Both the position numbers and the translations under genes were made by a program. Of a stretch of DNA of 64,000 nt, positions 1 to 10,582 are shown in pieces; position 1 is the first letter of the stretch, and every line of letters begins with the position of its first letter. Below the pieces are notes generated by a model. It did no database searches, was not told the DNA's origin, and saw only the letters and a program-made list of their open reading frames with translations. The stretch covers positions 1,798,001-1,862,000 of the forward strand of contig JAZDXN010000026.1 in NCBI GenBank assembly GCA_037013495.1, in the 5' to 3' direction. The DNA comes from Hippophae tibetana (taxonomy: Eukaryota; Streptophyta; Magnoliopsida; Rosales; Elaeagnaceae).

Positions 1-29
1 TTATTGATTCTCTCTTTTTTATATAAATA

Positions 30-175
30 CCACCTTTGGTGGGGTTAGATATTGTTTGTTAACTAAACAAATCAATTAACACCTATGGGTGGGGTTGATA
101 ACTAATATGCTTAATTAAATTAATTCCTTTTTCTAAGAGATTGAAAATGAACCATTTAAATGCCACCTTTGGTGG
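30..175. repeat. Three short hairpins in U5 (left LTR)
   Basis: CCACCTTTGGTGG at 30-42 and 163-175, and CACCTATGGGTG at 80-91, each followed by GGGTT(A/G)GA or similar. The equivalents in the 5' LTR are 11752-11764, 11885-11897 and 11802-11813. Each is a 4-5 bp stem with a 3-4 base loop, so a possible RNA hairpin in the transcript leader. Confidence 0.6.
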
Positions 176-785
176 GGTTAGACAATTTAAACATTATTCA
201 AGGTGTCCAAATTAAACTTAAGAATTTAATTATCCGAGTACTAACTTTCAAGTTTTAAAACCACTATTGAAAACATGTTGTCAATACATTTTCACATAAT
301 AATTCTTATAAAAACTTTTGAAATAGAGTTTCACTCTAACTACCGGGCGATTGTACCAACAAATAAAAGAGCACTACTCTAAATTAGACCGGATAACTAA
401 ACCTTAAAATCTAATTTTCGGGTTTAAGTTTGTAATGAAAAATAATATATTTCTCTCTAACATTCTTAATATAAAATCTTGAATAAAAACAAAATCAATT
501 CATTTTAAAGATTTTTACCTATTTAATATTTCGCAAGCATAACAACGTCGTTATTACATCATTTTTACTAAACAGCTAGCATAGTTAAATTTAACCACAG
601 ACAAGTTGAATATAACATGTAAGAATAAAGCATAAAAATAACTGTAAAGAAAATAAAATCCTTACAGAACTTCGACGTTATTCCCGTTGCTAGAAAACCT
701 CCGAGCGGAATTTGCACTTCCATATATTGAATCAAAAACTAAATTATTACAAAAACATTACAAGTTCCTCTCAAAAAGAGAAGAA

Positions 786-884
786 CACTAAAACTAAGAG
801 AATTGAACTAAAAACTAAGAAGGAAACTAAGAAAAACTTAGAAACTAAGAAAGAAACTAAGGAAAACTCAAAAAACTAAGAAAT
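786..884. repeat. ACTAAG-rich repeat just downstream of the LTR transcription start
   Basis: About six exact AACTAAG units plus variants, spaced 8-17 bp. In sense this is a CTTAGTTT pyrimidine-rich stretch beginning some 35 bp after the predicted start. The copy in the 5' LTR is at about 12508-12606. Confidence 0.75.
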
Positions 885-947
885 GAGAGAAAGAAAGAAG
901 AGAGAAGTGTGGTTTTAAGGTGTGATTTGAAGTGAAGGGAAGGGGGG

Positions 948-955
948 TATTTATA
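948..955 (-). promoter_or_regulatory. LTR TATA box (left LTR)
   Basis: Minus-strand TATAAATA in a CACCTATAAATACCC context, about 655 bp inside the U3 end. The transcription start would be expected near 915-925. From this copy, transcription would read out to the left of the element. Confidence 0.65.
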
Positions 956-1024
956 GGTGAGGATGGAGAGAAAAAGTAGAGAAAAAAAAGTTAAAAAAAT
1001 GAAAAAACGCGTATTATTGATTGC

Positions 1025-1045
1025 TGACGTCATTTGATGACGTCA
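1025..1045 (-). promoter_or_regulatory. Tandem TGACGTCA bZIP-type sites in U3 of the left LTR
   Basis: Two perfect TGACGTCA palindromes at 1025-1032 and 1038-1045, start to start 13 bp, about 70-90 bp upstream of the TATA box in sense. TGACG pairs at this kind of spacing are the core of as-1/ocs-type elements bound by TGA-class bZIP factors. The function here is inferred from motif and position. Confidence 0.6.
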
Positions 1046-1067
1046 GCATGACATGGGGCGGCTGCAC

Positions 1068-1240
1068 AGTACCGGGTATGAACAGTACCGCGGCTGTACA
1101 GTACCGGGTATGAACAGTGCCGAGGATGAACAGTGCCGCGTCTGATGAACAGTGCCGAGTCTGATGAACAGTACCCAGTCTGATGAACAGTGCCGCGTCT
1201 CATGAACAGTGCCGAGTCTGATGAACAGTACCCGTGGATG
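1068..1240. repeat. LTR array of GAACAGT(A/G)CC minisatellite units (left LTR)
   Basis: About ten degenerate units of 15-20 bp sharing the core GAACAGTRCC, mostly preceded by GAT or TAT and ended by CGAGTCT, CGCGTCT or CCAGTCT. It lies in U3, upstream in sense of the bZIP pair. In sense the core reads GGYACTGTTC. Confidence 0.85.
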
Positions 1241-1611
1241 AACAGTGCCGCGCGCTGCTGCTTGGGGCGGTGCCGGGCGGTGGGGCGCGGCGGCCGGGCG
1301 GCACGGCGGCGCGATTTTCGTCTTTTTGACATTTTTGACCTTTTCGACCCATTTTGTCCAATTTTTCCATATTTGTTGACCTTTTCCCACTTATTTATTA
1401 ATATATTTGTGATGTATTGCTTCAAGTATTCCTGTTTGAGTCTTTAAATTGCATTTTTAAGCCAAAATACCTGAAAAACAATAAAAATACCCGTGATTCC
1501 GAAAAAGACAAATTTATATAAATATATGATAAAACATATAAATATATGTATTTTTAATCAATTAATGTGCATAAAATCATGGTTATTTTAGTGCTTTTTG
1601 AGCACTCATCA

Positions 1612-1623
1612 CAACCCCCAACC
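1612..1623 (-). other. Polypurine tract (plus-strand priming site)
   Basis: In sense GGTTGGGGGTTG lies directly against the start of the 3' LTR, the place and base composition expected of the PPT that primes second-strand synthesis. Confidence 0.8.
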
Positions 1624-3170
1624 AGCTTCTTGCTAGTCTCTTAGCAAGAGAAGCGATAAAAGCTAAAATTTAAACTATCCTAAATCACTTTCGTGGATTG
1701 AAACGGTTGCATTTAGCCTATGCAACAAGCCGTTAAACCCCTAGGTTGCCCTAGTGGACGAGTTTGAGTCTCGTGAGGGTTTTCAGTAATGATACCCACA
1801 AACATTGAACTAAATGTAAAGATAAAAACAATCAAATCAAAAATTAAAATTACAACACAATCAAAAATTAATTTAAGAATAAAAGAACACAACATATCAC
1901 AAAAATATCTCATACTTTTTAATCTCCTTTAAGATCATAATTAAAATCTCAAGCATAAGTTATTTTAATCTCTTTAAACAATCATGATTTTATTACAATA
2001 ATTAGTCGAAAATCATTTTCATATTTCATTTCAAAAATGTATCAATTTAATTTTACCCAATTTCAGTGTCATGAATCAGAATTCGCTTCGACTCTATTCC
2101 TCACAAGTCAATACTCTCAAAGCACTGAATCCTATGGGTTCAAACACTCATACTAATTTATATGCGAAAGAGTTGATGTATAGAAATGAACTAATATGTT
2201 CGCATATGTATAAAGAATAAAGGCTCAAAGTGTTATTTTAACATTGATCTCATGAAAGGAATCGAATGTATAAATTATAAAGATATCATATACAAAAATT
2301 ATTTTCATGCATAAATCAAACTCATTAAGAAAGAATTTCAAGATATATGCTTTTACAAATGAAGAAATTGCAATGACTTTTTAGGGAATTACTTCCTATA
2401 TCTTTCTTTTGTAATTAGCCTTTACTCACAACTTTGTAGGCAATGTGGGTCATAGTATGTAGATGATACTATTTTTTATCTCTCTATTTTTTTTTTTTTT
2501 TTTTTTGTAGATATTTTTCAATATATGTATTTTTTTAGAGAGTCAACCCATGTACAGATTGTACATTTTTTTGGATTTTGGTGAGTGGTTAATTTTGTGT
2601 CTTTTCTGTTTGATCTCGGTTTAGGTAACCCCAGATATGTCTTTTTGTTTTTGTAGCAGTCATGCATGAATGAGATATAAGCATATACTATCAATTTCTA
2701 CTCAAATCGTTTAATCTAAACAAAAAATAATAATAAAAAAATATATGATACTCTATTAAGATGAAAAAAAAATTCATACATTCAATGCTAATACCTATAG
2801 AGATCATCTAAACTTTTTGAATAAATAAGAAATGTGTTTGGAGTAGAAAAAATATATATTTCACTCTGAATAAAAGAAATTAGGCTCAAATTATATCTCA
2901 CAAGGGTAGTCTCCACTAAAACAAAATTCATAAATACCGATTTTGGGTTTAATCTAATTTCCACATTTTATCAAGAAATACTAGTTATGACAAAAACTAA
3001 CTAATTATCAAAAATAATTACACAATATTTCATGATATGTTTTCAAAAATTAATCTAACAGTACCAAAGACTTAACTATTTACTTAAATTTGATTTAAAG
3101 AAATGATAAATTTTTGTGAGAATTTTTTTTATTTTTTTTATTTTTATATATATAGCATGGTAACTTTTCA

Positions 3171-3182
3171 CCACCCCCAACC
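3171..3182 (-). other. Internal polypurine-tract-like sequence
   Basis: In sense GGTTGGGGGTGG, 10 of 12 bases like the terminal PPT at 1612-1623, about 1.55 kb inside the element and about 350 bp after pol. It could be a second plus-strand initiation site (a central-type PPT) or the relic of a former LTR edge. Similarity alone supports it. Confidence 0.4.
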
Positions 3183-3469
3183 TAGAACTTACATTATCCT
3201 CAATGTAACAACTGCAAATTAAAGATAAAGAGAAAAGAGGAGAAAGATTACCTATTTCTTGAGAATGTGTAAGTAGTAATGAAGAAATGCAGGTGCATCC
3301 ATCATATTCATCATTAAAGTGTATACAGACAGATCGCTGTGAACTTCTAACATCTCAACAAATATTTTAGTTTTAACAAATTTAAAAATTATTCACATAC
3401 AAGTAAACTAAAATAAGCAATAAAATTAAGTAAATAAAACAAATAACAATAAAAAAATTACCTAACATG

Positions 3470-3517
3470 ATGGGTTGCCTCCCATCCAGCGCTTAGTTTA
3501 ACGTCTTAGCAAGACGT
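3470..3517 (-). other. Paired-hairpin motif after gag-pol
   Basis: Two perfect inverted repeats side by side: ATGGG/CCCAT (3470-3485) and ACGTCTT/AAGACGT with loop AGC (3501-3517). They begin 13 bases past the gag-pol stop in sense. A clearly related pair follows the first gag at 8945-8994. Conservation after two different coding units suggests a structured RNA element. Its role is unknown. Confidence 0.65.
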
Positions 3518-3529
3518 ATCTTTTTGGTG

Positions 3530-6500
3530 CTAAGGGTTACTCAGCCAAATGCAATCCATTTCAGCAATGTTGTTTGGTTCTTCCACATAAGGCTTGACAC
3601 GATGGCCATTAACTTTGAACGTTTTTTGTGTCTTGGAGTCCAATAGTTCTACTACTCCATGTTCAGATACCTGAACTATTTTGAATGGTCCATCCCATCT
3701 TGATCTTAGCTTTCCTGGAAACAATCTCAAACGAGAGTTAAATAAAAGAACTTTTATTCCAGGGTGAAGAGTCTTAGGAACTAGCCTCTTGTCATGATAG
3801 CGCTTAGTACGCTCCTTGTATAATTTGGCATTCTCATAGGCTTCATTCCTAATTTCTTCCAACTCATGAAGCTGGAGTACTCGTTTTTCACCTGCTTTAT
3901 CTAAATCCATGTTTAGTTCTTTAATTGCCCAATAAGCCTTGTGTTCAAGTTCAACTGGAAGGTGGCACGCTTTCCCAAAGATTAACCGGTAAGGGCTCAT
4001 CCCAATAGGTGTTTTGTAAGCGGTGCGGTATGCCCATAAGGCATCATTTAACTTAAATGCCCAATCCTTCCTTGAAGGACGCACAGTGCGTTCCAGTATT
4101 CCCTTGATTTGCCTATTACTTACTTCCACTAATCCGGAAGTTTGAGGATGATATGGAGTAGCTACCTTATGTGTGATGTTGTACTTGTTTAGTACTCCAT
4201 CAAAGAGTTTGTTACAAAAATGGCTACCTCCATCACTTATTATAGCTCTAGGCGTTCCGAACCTACTGAATATGAAATCTTTCAAGAATTTCACAACAAC
4301 ATTAGCATCATTGGTTTTGGTGGGGATAGCTTCTACCCACTTGGACACATAATCCACAGCAACCAAAATGTATTGAAAACCATTAGATGGGGGAAAAGGA
4401 CCCATAAAGTCAATCCCCCATACGTCAAAGAGTTCAACAACTAAATTAGATGTCAAAGGCATTTCATCTCTTTTGCTTATGTTTCCTGTTCTTTGACATC
4501 TATCACATTGTGCACAAAACATATGAGCATCTTTAAAAAGAGTGGGCCAAAAGAATCCAGACTGTAATATCTTACGGGCTGTCTTTTCTCCTCCAAAATG
4601 ACCCCCACAATGAAGTTCATGACAAAAAGTCAGAATGCTCTTATGTTCTTCTTCAGGTACACATCTCCGGATGACTTGATCTTGACCAATCTTGTATAAA
4701 TAAGGGTCATCCCAGAAATAGTCCTTAATAGTTTTGAAAAACCTTTTCTTTTCCTGATATGAAGTGTTAGGTCGCAAAACACCAGTGGCAAGATAGTTTA
4801 CAATATCAGCGTACCATGGGTTCGGACCTATGAAAAATAACTGTTCATCAGGAAAGGTTTCAACTATATCGTCATTACTCTCATCTTTAAGAGAATTAAA
4901 GTCAGAAATCAACCTAGACAAATGGTCAGCTACTAAGTTTTCACTGCCTTTCTTATCCTTGATTTCTAGGTCAAATTCTTGTAAGAGTAAGACCCACCTG
5001 ATTAACCTTGGCTTGGCATTTGGTTTACTTAATAGGTATCTTAAAGCAGCATGATCAGAATGCACAATCACTTTAGATCCTACTAAATAAGACCGAAATT
5101 TGTCTAAAGAGAATACTATAGCCAAGAATTCCTTTTCAGTGGTGGTGTAATTCATCTGGGCATCATTGAGTGTTTTGCTAGCATAGTAGATGACATGTAA
5201 ACGCTTTTCCACTCTTTGTCCCAGGACTGCTCCTATTGCATAATCAGAAGCGTCACACATTATTTCAAAGGGTAAAGACCAGTTTGGTGCCATTATAACA
5301 GGGGTAGATGTGAGTTTATCTTTCAAGGTATTAAAGGAGGTAAGGCAGTCATTGTTGAAATCAAAATCAGCATCTTTGGATAGCAAGTTACATAATGGAC
5401 GACTTATTTTAGAGAAATCTTTAATAAATCGTCTGTAGAATCCTGCATGTCCCAAGAAGCTTCTTATCCCCTTCACAGATGTAGGGGGAGGTAGTTTGGA
5501 TATCAATTCAACTTTTGCCTTATCAACTTCAATACCCTTGTTTGAAATTATATGTCCTAAAACTATCCCTTGTTGAACCATAAAATGACTTTTCTCCCAA
5601 CTAAGGGTTAGATTGCATTCAATGCATCTTTCTAAAACCAAAGTCAATTTATGTAAGCAATCATCAAATGAGTTTCCAAAGACAGAGAAATCGTCCATGA
5701 AAATCTCAATGAATTTCTCCACCATGTCCGAGAAAATGGATATCATGCATCTCTGGAACGTGGCAGGGGCATTGCATAACCCAAATGGCATTCTGCGAAA
5801 AGCAAATGTCCCAAAAGGACATGTAAATGTGGTCTTTTCCTGATCTTCTGGTGCTATGGGTACTTGATAATATCCAGACAGTCCATCCAAAAAACAGTAA
5901 AATTCGTGCCCAGCTAATCTTTCCAACATTTGATCAATGAATGGAAGAGGAAAGTGATCCTTTTTCGTATATAAATTTAGTTTCCTAAAATCTATACACA
6001 TTCTCCATCCAGTGATTATTCTAGTGGGCACTAATTCACTTTTGTCATTCTTAACAACTGTTATCCCAGATTTCTTTGGTACCACATGCACTGGACTAAC
6101 CCACTTACTATCTGCAATAGGATAGATAATCCCTTCTTCTAATAATTTAAGAATTTCCTTTTTAACTACCTCTTGCATGTTTGGGTTTAGTCTTCTTTGG
6201 GCCTCTCGTACAGGTTTAGCACCATCCTCCAAGTTGATCTTGTGCATACACATTGTTGGACTAATGCCTCTTATATCACCTATACTCCAACCTATAGATT
6301 TCTTAAACTGTTTAAGCACTTTGATGAGTTCCTTTTCTTGTGGTTTGGTCAAGGTTGAAGAAATTATCACTGGATAAGTTTCTCCCTCTCCCAAAAACAC
6401 ATATTTTAAGTGCTCAGGTAAGTCTTTGAGTTCAAGTTCAGGTGGATTGGCCTCTTTAATAGATGAAGAACTGGGTAGATTTAAAAGTGTACTAGATTTT

Positions 6501-8701
6501 GTCATCACTTCATTATTGTCTAGTTGTTCAAGGTACCCCTTAATTTCTTCATCTAAATCTTCTTCAACCTTTTCAAGTGTAAGAACGGTTTCAAGCTTGT
6601 CTTCTATTCTGGTTCGAAAAAAGGTGTTTTGGACAAGATTATCCAAAGGATCAACATCGAATATTTCATCGATGGCAGAAATAGAAGGGAAAGGTGAAGA
6701 ATCAAAAACTTTAAAATGAACAGTCTCTCCTAAGACTGTCATTGTCAAATTTCCATCTTGGACATCAATAATAGTTTTAGTAGTTGCCATAAATGGTCTA
6801 CCAAGCAATATTGTGTGCTCTCTGTCCAATGCTGGATTTTCTTGCATATCCAGAACCACAAAGTCAACAGGTATTATCAGTTTGTCTACCTGTACCAAAA
6901 CATCCTCAACTATTCCCTCTGGATATTTAAGAGATCTATCTGCAAGTTGAAGGGACATAGTTGTGGGTTTTAAATCCCCTAGATTGAGTTGTAAGAATAT
7001 AGAGTAGGGCATCAAATTTATACTAGCACCTAAATCAAGCATTGCTTTAGCAACCTTCCTATCCCCCATAGTTATGTTTATAATAAAACTTCCAGGGTCT
7101 TTCAACTTAGGGGGTAGTTTGTGCTGAAGTACAGCACTAGAAATTTCTGATACTACTACTCGTTCATTCAGTTCATACCTCCTTTTCTTAGTGTTCAACT
7201 CTTTGAAAAACTTGGCATATGAAGGCACATTCATGATCACTTCTAATAATGGTAAATTAATATTTACTTTAGAGAGCATATTAAAAAGATCATTGAATTG
7301 CTTATCTTGTTTGGATTCTTTCAACCGGTGGGGAAAAGGTACTTGTATCTGGTGTGGTTCTGTTGTCTTTTGAATTTTGGGGGTGTCAGATGACCCCCCA
7401 ATGAGTTTTTCAGAAGGCTTGTTAAGTTTAACACCTGTTTCTCCTTTTTGCCAGATTTGAGTATCGCCTTCTCTGTTACCTGAACTACAAGGTAGATTGT
7501 TAGAGATTTCAGGTAAACTGGTATTGACTACCTTACCACTTCGAAGGGTTCTAACATCCTTTGCTTGTTCTGGTTGACTGGGCAACTTTCCTGGTTCTTT
7601 CTTTTGCATTTGTTCAGCTAGTTGCCCAACTTTAGATTCAATCCTTTTAACCGAAGCCTCCATGGTGTTCAACCTTTGATTTGTCATCAATTGGTTGTCA
7701 CGACTAACTTGAATAAAAGCATTCAAGCTATCTTCTAAGGTTGGCTTAAAAGATTGGCTTGGTGGGTAAGGGTGGTTGTTATCCAGCCTTAGTGTTGGAT
7801 ATTGGGTGTAGGCTGGGTGATTATAGGTGTTTGGATGATACCTTTGAAAAGATTGGACTTCCTCTATGGCATCGACACTAGAATCACAAGTATTTGAACA
7901 ATTATGAGTACCATGCCCAATTGAACAACACACTTCACATACCTCTTGATTTGAAATTTGGTGGGAAGTGAGGAATTTCACTTGTTTAGTCAATTCAGCA
8001 AGTTGCAAGGTTATCTCATTATCAGAGCCGACTTCATTGACCTTTGCTTTCCTTCTACCACCTCTTTGTTGGGAATTAGAACCCAACAGCTCATAAAGAT
8101 TATAGGTTTCCTCTGCGGTCTTTTCTCCTACAGCACCTCCAGCAGCATTATCAACCATGTATTGACTCTGTAGTGTCAATCCATCATAAAAGAATTGGTT
8201 TTGTAGCTGTAATGGAAAGCTATGATTTTGACATTGAATGAAAAGGAGTTTGAATCGTTCCCAAGCTTCATGAAAGGGCTCTTCATACATTTGAGAAAAT
8301 GTTGCTATCTTTGTTCTTAGATCAACAGTCTTTTGATGGGAATAGAACCTACCCATAAAAATTTCATAGACTGCCTCCCAAGTTTTAAGAGAACCTGACT
8401 GTAGAGTAATGAACCATGACCAAGCTTTATCTTTGAGAGTGTAAGGAAAACACCTCATCCTAAGTTGATCTTCATTAATTGCATGTAGTGGAAAGGTTTG
8501 GACAATAGCATAGAATTCTCGAATGAAATGCAAAGGGTCTTCATTAGGGATACCGTAAAAGGAAGGCAACAAAGAATAATGAATCTTTTTCAATTCATAA
8601 TTCCTTGCAGCCTCTTGTAATTGGATACCGGAAGGTACATTGCCAATGATTGGCATTGTATATTCTTTCATCTTTTTCCGCCTATCTTCAGCATCTCCCA
8701 T
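3530..8701 (-). CDS. gag-pol: Gag-Pol polyprotein (second gag fused to pol), Athila type
   Basis: A 1723-residue frame. The Gag part (about 1-250) has the Athila capsid pattern with [11 protein letters not shown] and QNQFFYDGL, then a CCHC zinc knuckle (255-268, [14 protein letters not shown]). Next comes a coiled-coil-like stretch ([20 protein letters not shown]). The aspartic protease has DLGASIN with its Asp near 556. Reverse transcriptase carries FMDD at 1001-1004. RNase H follows near 1150-1270 with [13 protein letters not shown]. Integrase has an HHCC region near 1360-1400 and catalytic D1431, D1490 and E1526, with the canonical 35-residue D-E spacing. The C-terminus ends in a GPF/Y-like module (WDGPFKIV). 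It makes the enzymes for reverse transcription and integration in virus-like particles. The start is the first Met of the open stretch, 358 nt after the first gag. It looks whole. How it is translated behind an upstream gag is not shown by the sequence; splicing or internal initiation are possible. Confidence 0.95.
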   Translation of the reverse strand: MGDAEDRRKKMKEYTMPIIGNVPSGIQLQEAARNYELKKIHYSLLPSFYGIPNEDPLHFIREFYAIVQTFPLHAINEDQLRMRCFPYTLKDKAWSWFITLQSGSLKTWEAVYEIFMGRFYSHQKTVDLRTKIATFSQMYEEPFHEAWERFKLLFIQCQNHSFPLQLQNQFFYDGLTLQSQYMVDNAAGGAVGEKTAEETYNLYELLGSNSQQRGGRRKAKVNEVGSDNEITLQLAELTKQVKFLTSHQISNQEVCEVCCSIGHGTHNCSNTCDSSVDAIEEVQSFQRYHPNTYNHPAYTQYPTLRLDNNHPYPPSQSFKPTLEDSLNAFIQVSRDNQLMTNQRLNTMEASVKRIESKVGQLAEQMQKKEPGKLPSQPEQAKDVRTLRSGKVVNTSLPEISNNLPCSSGNREGDTQIWQKGETGVKLNKPSEKLIGGSSDTPKIQKTTEPHQIQVPFPHRLKESKQDKQFNDLFNMLSKVNINLPLLEVIMNVPSYAKFFKELNTKKRRYELNERVVVSEISSAVLQHKLPPKLKDPGSFIINITMGDRKVAKAMLDLGASINLMPYSIFLQLNLGDLKPTTMSLQLADRSLKYPEGIVEDVLVQVDKLIIPVDFVVLDMQENPALDREHTILLGRPFMATTKTIIDVQDGNLTMTVLGETVHFKVFDSSPFPSISAIDEIFDVDPLDNLVQNTFFRTRIEDKLETVLTLEKVEEDLDEEIKGYLEQLDNNEVMTKSSTLLNLPSSSSIKEANPPELELKDLPEHLKYVFLGEGETYPVIISSTLTKPQEKELIKVLKQFKKSIGWSIGDIRGISPTMCMHKINLEDGAKPVREAQRRLNPNMQEVVKKEILKLLEEGIIYPIADSKWVSPVHVVPKKSGITVVKNDKSELVPTRIITGWRMCIDFRKLNLYTKKDHFPLPFIDQMLERLAGHEFYCFLDGLSGYYQVPIAPEDQEKTTFTCPFGTFAFRRMPFGLCNAPATFQRCMISIFSDMVEKFIEIFMDDFSVFGNSFDDCLHKLTLVLERCIECNLTLSWEKSHFMVQQGIVLGHIISNKGIEVDKAKVELISKLPPPTSVKGIRSFLGHAGFYRRFIKDFSKISRPLCNLLSKDADFDFNNDCLTSFNTLKDKLTSTPVIMAPNWSLPFEIMCDASDYAIGAVLGQRVEKRLHVIYYASKTLNDAQMNYTTTEKEFLAIVFSLDKFRSYLVGSKVIVHSDHAALRYLLSKPNAKPRLIRWVLLLQEFDLEIKDKKGSENLVADHLSRLISDFNSLKDESNDDIVETFPDEQLFFIGPNPWYADIVNYLATGVLRPNTSYQEKKRFFKTIKDYFWDDPYLYKIGQDQVIRRCVPEEEHKSILTFCHELHCGGHFGGEKTARKILQSGFFWPTLFKDAHMFCAQCDRCQRTGNISKRDEMPLTSNLVVELFDVWGIDFMGPFPPSNGFQYILVAVDYVSKWVEAIPTKTNDANVVVKFLKDFIFSRFGTPRAIISDGGSHFCNKLFDGVLNKYNITHKVATPYHPQTSGLVEVSNRQIKGILERTVRPSRKDWAFKLNDALWAYRTAYKTPIGMSPYRLIFGKACHLPVELEHKAYWAIKELNMDLDKAGEKRVLQLHELEEIRNEAYENAKLYKERTKRYHDKRLVPKTLHPGIKVLLFNSRLRLFPGKLRSRWDGPFKIVQVSEHGVVELLDSKTQKTFKVNGHRVKPYVEEPNNIAEMDCIWLSNP

Positions 8702-9060
8702 GGTTGTTTGTAGTTGAAAATGATCCTCCTCCTATTGTGTATCAACATTTTGCTTTTAGTAGCTATCTCTAAGAAATATTTATAACTTGATAAAACGTAA
8801 AAGCAAAAAGTGCAAGGAACCTAATATATTTTTTTTTTTTTTTTTTTTTAAATTTAAGCGAATGGACAGAATTTTTGAAACAAACGAATTTTATTTCATC
8901 TGAATTTTTATTACACGCAAACTAAAACAAAGGAAAATACAATAATGGGTGACCTCCCATACAGGACTAAAATTTATCGTCTTCTAGTAAGACGTTGCTT
9001 GGAGATTGCAGAATGAAAAACTCAATGTCTCCTCTTCATTGAATTCATTTAAGTTTCAAA
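8702..9060. other. Spacer between the first gag and gag-pol
   Basis: A 359-bp non-coding spacer with a T run (8829-8849) and the paired-hairpin motif at 8945-8994. It has stops in every sense frame, so the two gag units are not one continuous frame. Translation of gag-pol therefore needs a separate message, splicing or internal initiation. Confidence 0.75.
8945..8994 (-). other. Paired-hairpin motif after the first gag
   Basis: ATGGG/CCCAT at 8945-8960 and CGTCTT/AAGACG with loop CTAGT at 8978-8994, the same order and spacing as at 3470-3517. Loop and linker bases differ while the stems stay paired. It lies about 65-115 nt past the stop of the first gag in sense. Confidence 0.65.
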
Positions 9061-10398
9061 TTAGTCTTTGCCTTTTTGCAAATGTTCAACTAACTGTTCA
9101 ACTTGAACTTCCACCTTTTTGATAGAAGCTTCCACAGAGTCCAATCGTTGATTGGTTTTAGATTGATTATCCCTACAGACTTGAATAAAAGAATTCAAGT
9201 TGTCCTCCAGCGTTGGTTTATTGGGAATGCTTCTTGGAATAGGTGGGTGGAATTGCTGGCCTGCCTGGTTTGAGCTTTGAGTGAAAGGAGGGTTGTTTTG
9301 CCTCCAGGAGAAATTTGGATGACTTCTCCACCCAGGATTATAGGTATTTGAGTTGGGATCAAACCTTGGTCTTTGTTGATATGCTCCCAAGACATTGACC
9401 TGTTCAGGTCCAGTTGTTTCTCCTTGATATGGACAGGCTTCAGTACCATGTCCCATGTTGCTGTACAAGCCATATTGTTCATTATTGGTGTTGGTTTGTG
9501 TAGCGAGAAGGGCAACTTGCTTAGTCAGTTGAACAAGTTGTTGTTGAACTTCATTACTGGAGTCGATTTCATGAACTCCAGCTTTTCTCACTCGGGAGCT
9601 TTTCTGTTGGGAATTAGCACCCAACATCTCAAAAAGGTTATACGTCTCTGAGGCAGTTTTTTCTCCTATTGCTCCTCCTGCAGCGTTGTCGACAATGAAC
9701 TGACATTGTTGTGTAAGTCCATCGTAAAAGAATTGGTTCTGCAACTGCAGGGGAAAGCTATGATGGGGACACTGAGTGAGAAACATTTTGAACCTATCCC
9801 AAGCTTCATGGAATGGCTCTCCATCCATCTGAGAGAAAGTAGCAATCTTTCCTCTCAACTCTGATGTTTTTTGATGGGAATAGAATTTTCCCATGAATTT
9901 GTTGTAAATGTTACCCCATGTCATCAGAGAACCTGGGGGAAGTGACATCAACCAAGCTTTGGCCTTATCCTTTAGAGTGTAGGGAAAACATCTCATCCTA
10001 AGTTGATCCTCGTTTAGAATACCGAGGGGGAATGTTTGGACCGTAGCATAGAAATCTCTCATAAAGGAAAGAGAATCTTCATTAGGTAACCCATAAAAGG
10101 AAGGAAGCATAGAAAAATGAATATTTTTAAGGTCGTAATTCCGAGCAGCCTCCCCCAACTGGATAGCGGCAGTTGCCGTGCCTATTACCGGTCTTGCAAA
10201 CTCTTTCATTGTGGTTTCCCTAATATGTTGGTTTTCCTCCATTTCTTTTGGTTCTAGTAAAGGATTAAGACTTGGTTCTATGTTTGGCTCAAAAACAGGT
10301 TGATGGGTAGAATCCAGTTTTGTTGACACTTGTTTAAATTTATGAAATTTATTTACATATGGTGTAAGGGGGTTTCCTAAGGATCTCCTACCACGCAT
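9061..10398 (-). CDS. gag: Free-standing Gag (first gag of a dual-gag element)
   Basis: A 445-residue Gag with no pol domains. After an N-terminal extension of about 60 residues (MRGRRSLGNP...) it follows the second Gag closely: MKEFARPVIG against [10 protein letters not shown], then [45 protein letters not shown] and VDNAAGGA. I judge about two-thirds identity over the capsid part. Both end their Gag part with a KPTLED...FIQV stretch and a coiled-coil-like helix (here VEASIKKVEVQVEQLVEHL), and this protein stops right after it. A stand-alone Gag could supply excess structural protein over Gag-Pol, which other elements achieve by frameshift or read-through. That role is inference. It lies first after the leader, so it would be the favoured cistron of a genomic-length RNA. 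It looks whole. Confidence 0.93.
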   Translation of the reverse strand: MRGRRSLGNPLTPYVNKFHKFKQVSTKLDSTHQPVFEPNIEPSLNPLLEPKEMEENQHIRETTMKEFARPVIGTATAAIQLGEAARNYDLKNIHFSMLPSFYGLPNEDSLSFMRDFYATVQTFPLGILNEDQLRMRCFPYTLKDKAKAWLMSLPPGSLMTWGNIYNKFMGKFYSHQKTSELRGKIATFSQMDGEPFHEAWDRFKMFLTQCPHHSFPLQLQNQFFYDGLTQQCQFIVDNAAGGAIGEKTASETYNLFEMLGANSQQKSSRVRKAGVHEIDSSNEVQQQLVQLTKQVALLATQTNTNNEQYGLYSNMGHGTEACPYQGETTGPEQVNVLGAYQQRPRFDPNSNTYNPGWRSHPNFSWRQNNPPFTQSSNQAGQQFHPPIPRSIPNKPTLEDNLNSFIQVCRDNQSKTNQRLDSVEASIKKVEVQVEQLVEHLQKGKD

Positions 10399-10582
10399 AG
10401 ACTATTGTAAACGTAAATTTAAAACTCCTGTCAACAAAATAAAAAAAATTTAGATAAAATTTACATGTTATTTTATACAAAACACTAAACAAAACTAGTT
10501 AAACCCTAAAAAAAAGAATTTTTTTTTTTATTTTTTTTATTTTTTTATTTTTTTTGTAACATAATTAGTATTAACCAAGAGT

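Larger units (their letters stand above)
1..1611 (-). repeat. 3' LTR of the Athila element (truncated by window edge)
   Basis: Base 1 aligns with base 11723 of the right LTR, and the two copies run together to the shared terminus at 1611 (plus-strand end ACTCATCA). About 459 bp of this LTR lie outside the window. By eye the copies differ at three positions, and at 1280-1305 this copy has one 21-bp GC-rich unit where the other has four. Read in sense, U3 runs from 1611 to near 925, with the TATA box at 948-955. Confidence 0.95.
1624..3529. other. Non-coding stretch between pol and the 3' LTR
   Basis: About 1.9 kb, AT-rich with long T runs (2488-2506, 3123-3145). No reading frame worth calling. 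In many Athila elements this interval holds an env-like gene; I see none. It holds a second PPT-like tract (3171-3182), a hairpin TCTCTT-AGC-AAGAGA (1637-1651) and the paired-hairpin motif just after pol (3470-3517). Confidence 0.8.

Noticed and set aside
1030-1447. Overlapping frames in the GC-rich part of the LTR (and at 12752-13232)
   Set aside because: Low-complexity products of the GAACAGT and 21-bp repeats, open in several frames and on both strands at once. Length changes with repeat number.
1713-1913. Possible env remnant between pol and the 3' LTR
   Set aside because: 66 residues, AT-driven hydrophobic composition, no similarity I can name.
4220-8173. Plus-strand frames inside pol and gag
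   Set aside because: Antisense shadows of the long minus-strand gag-pol frame, short and without family features.
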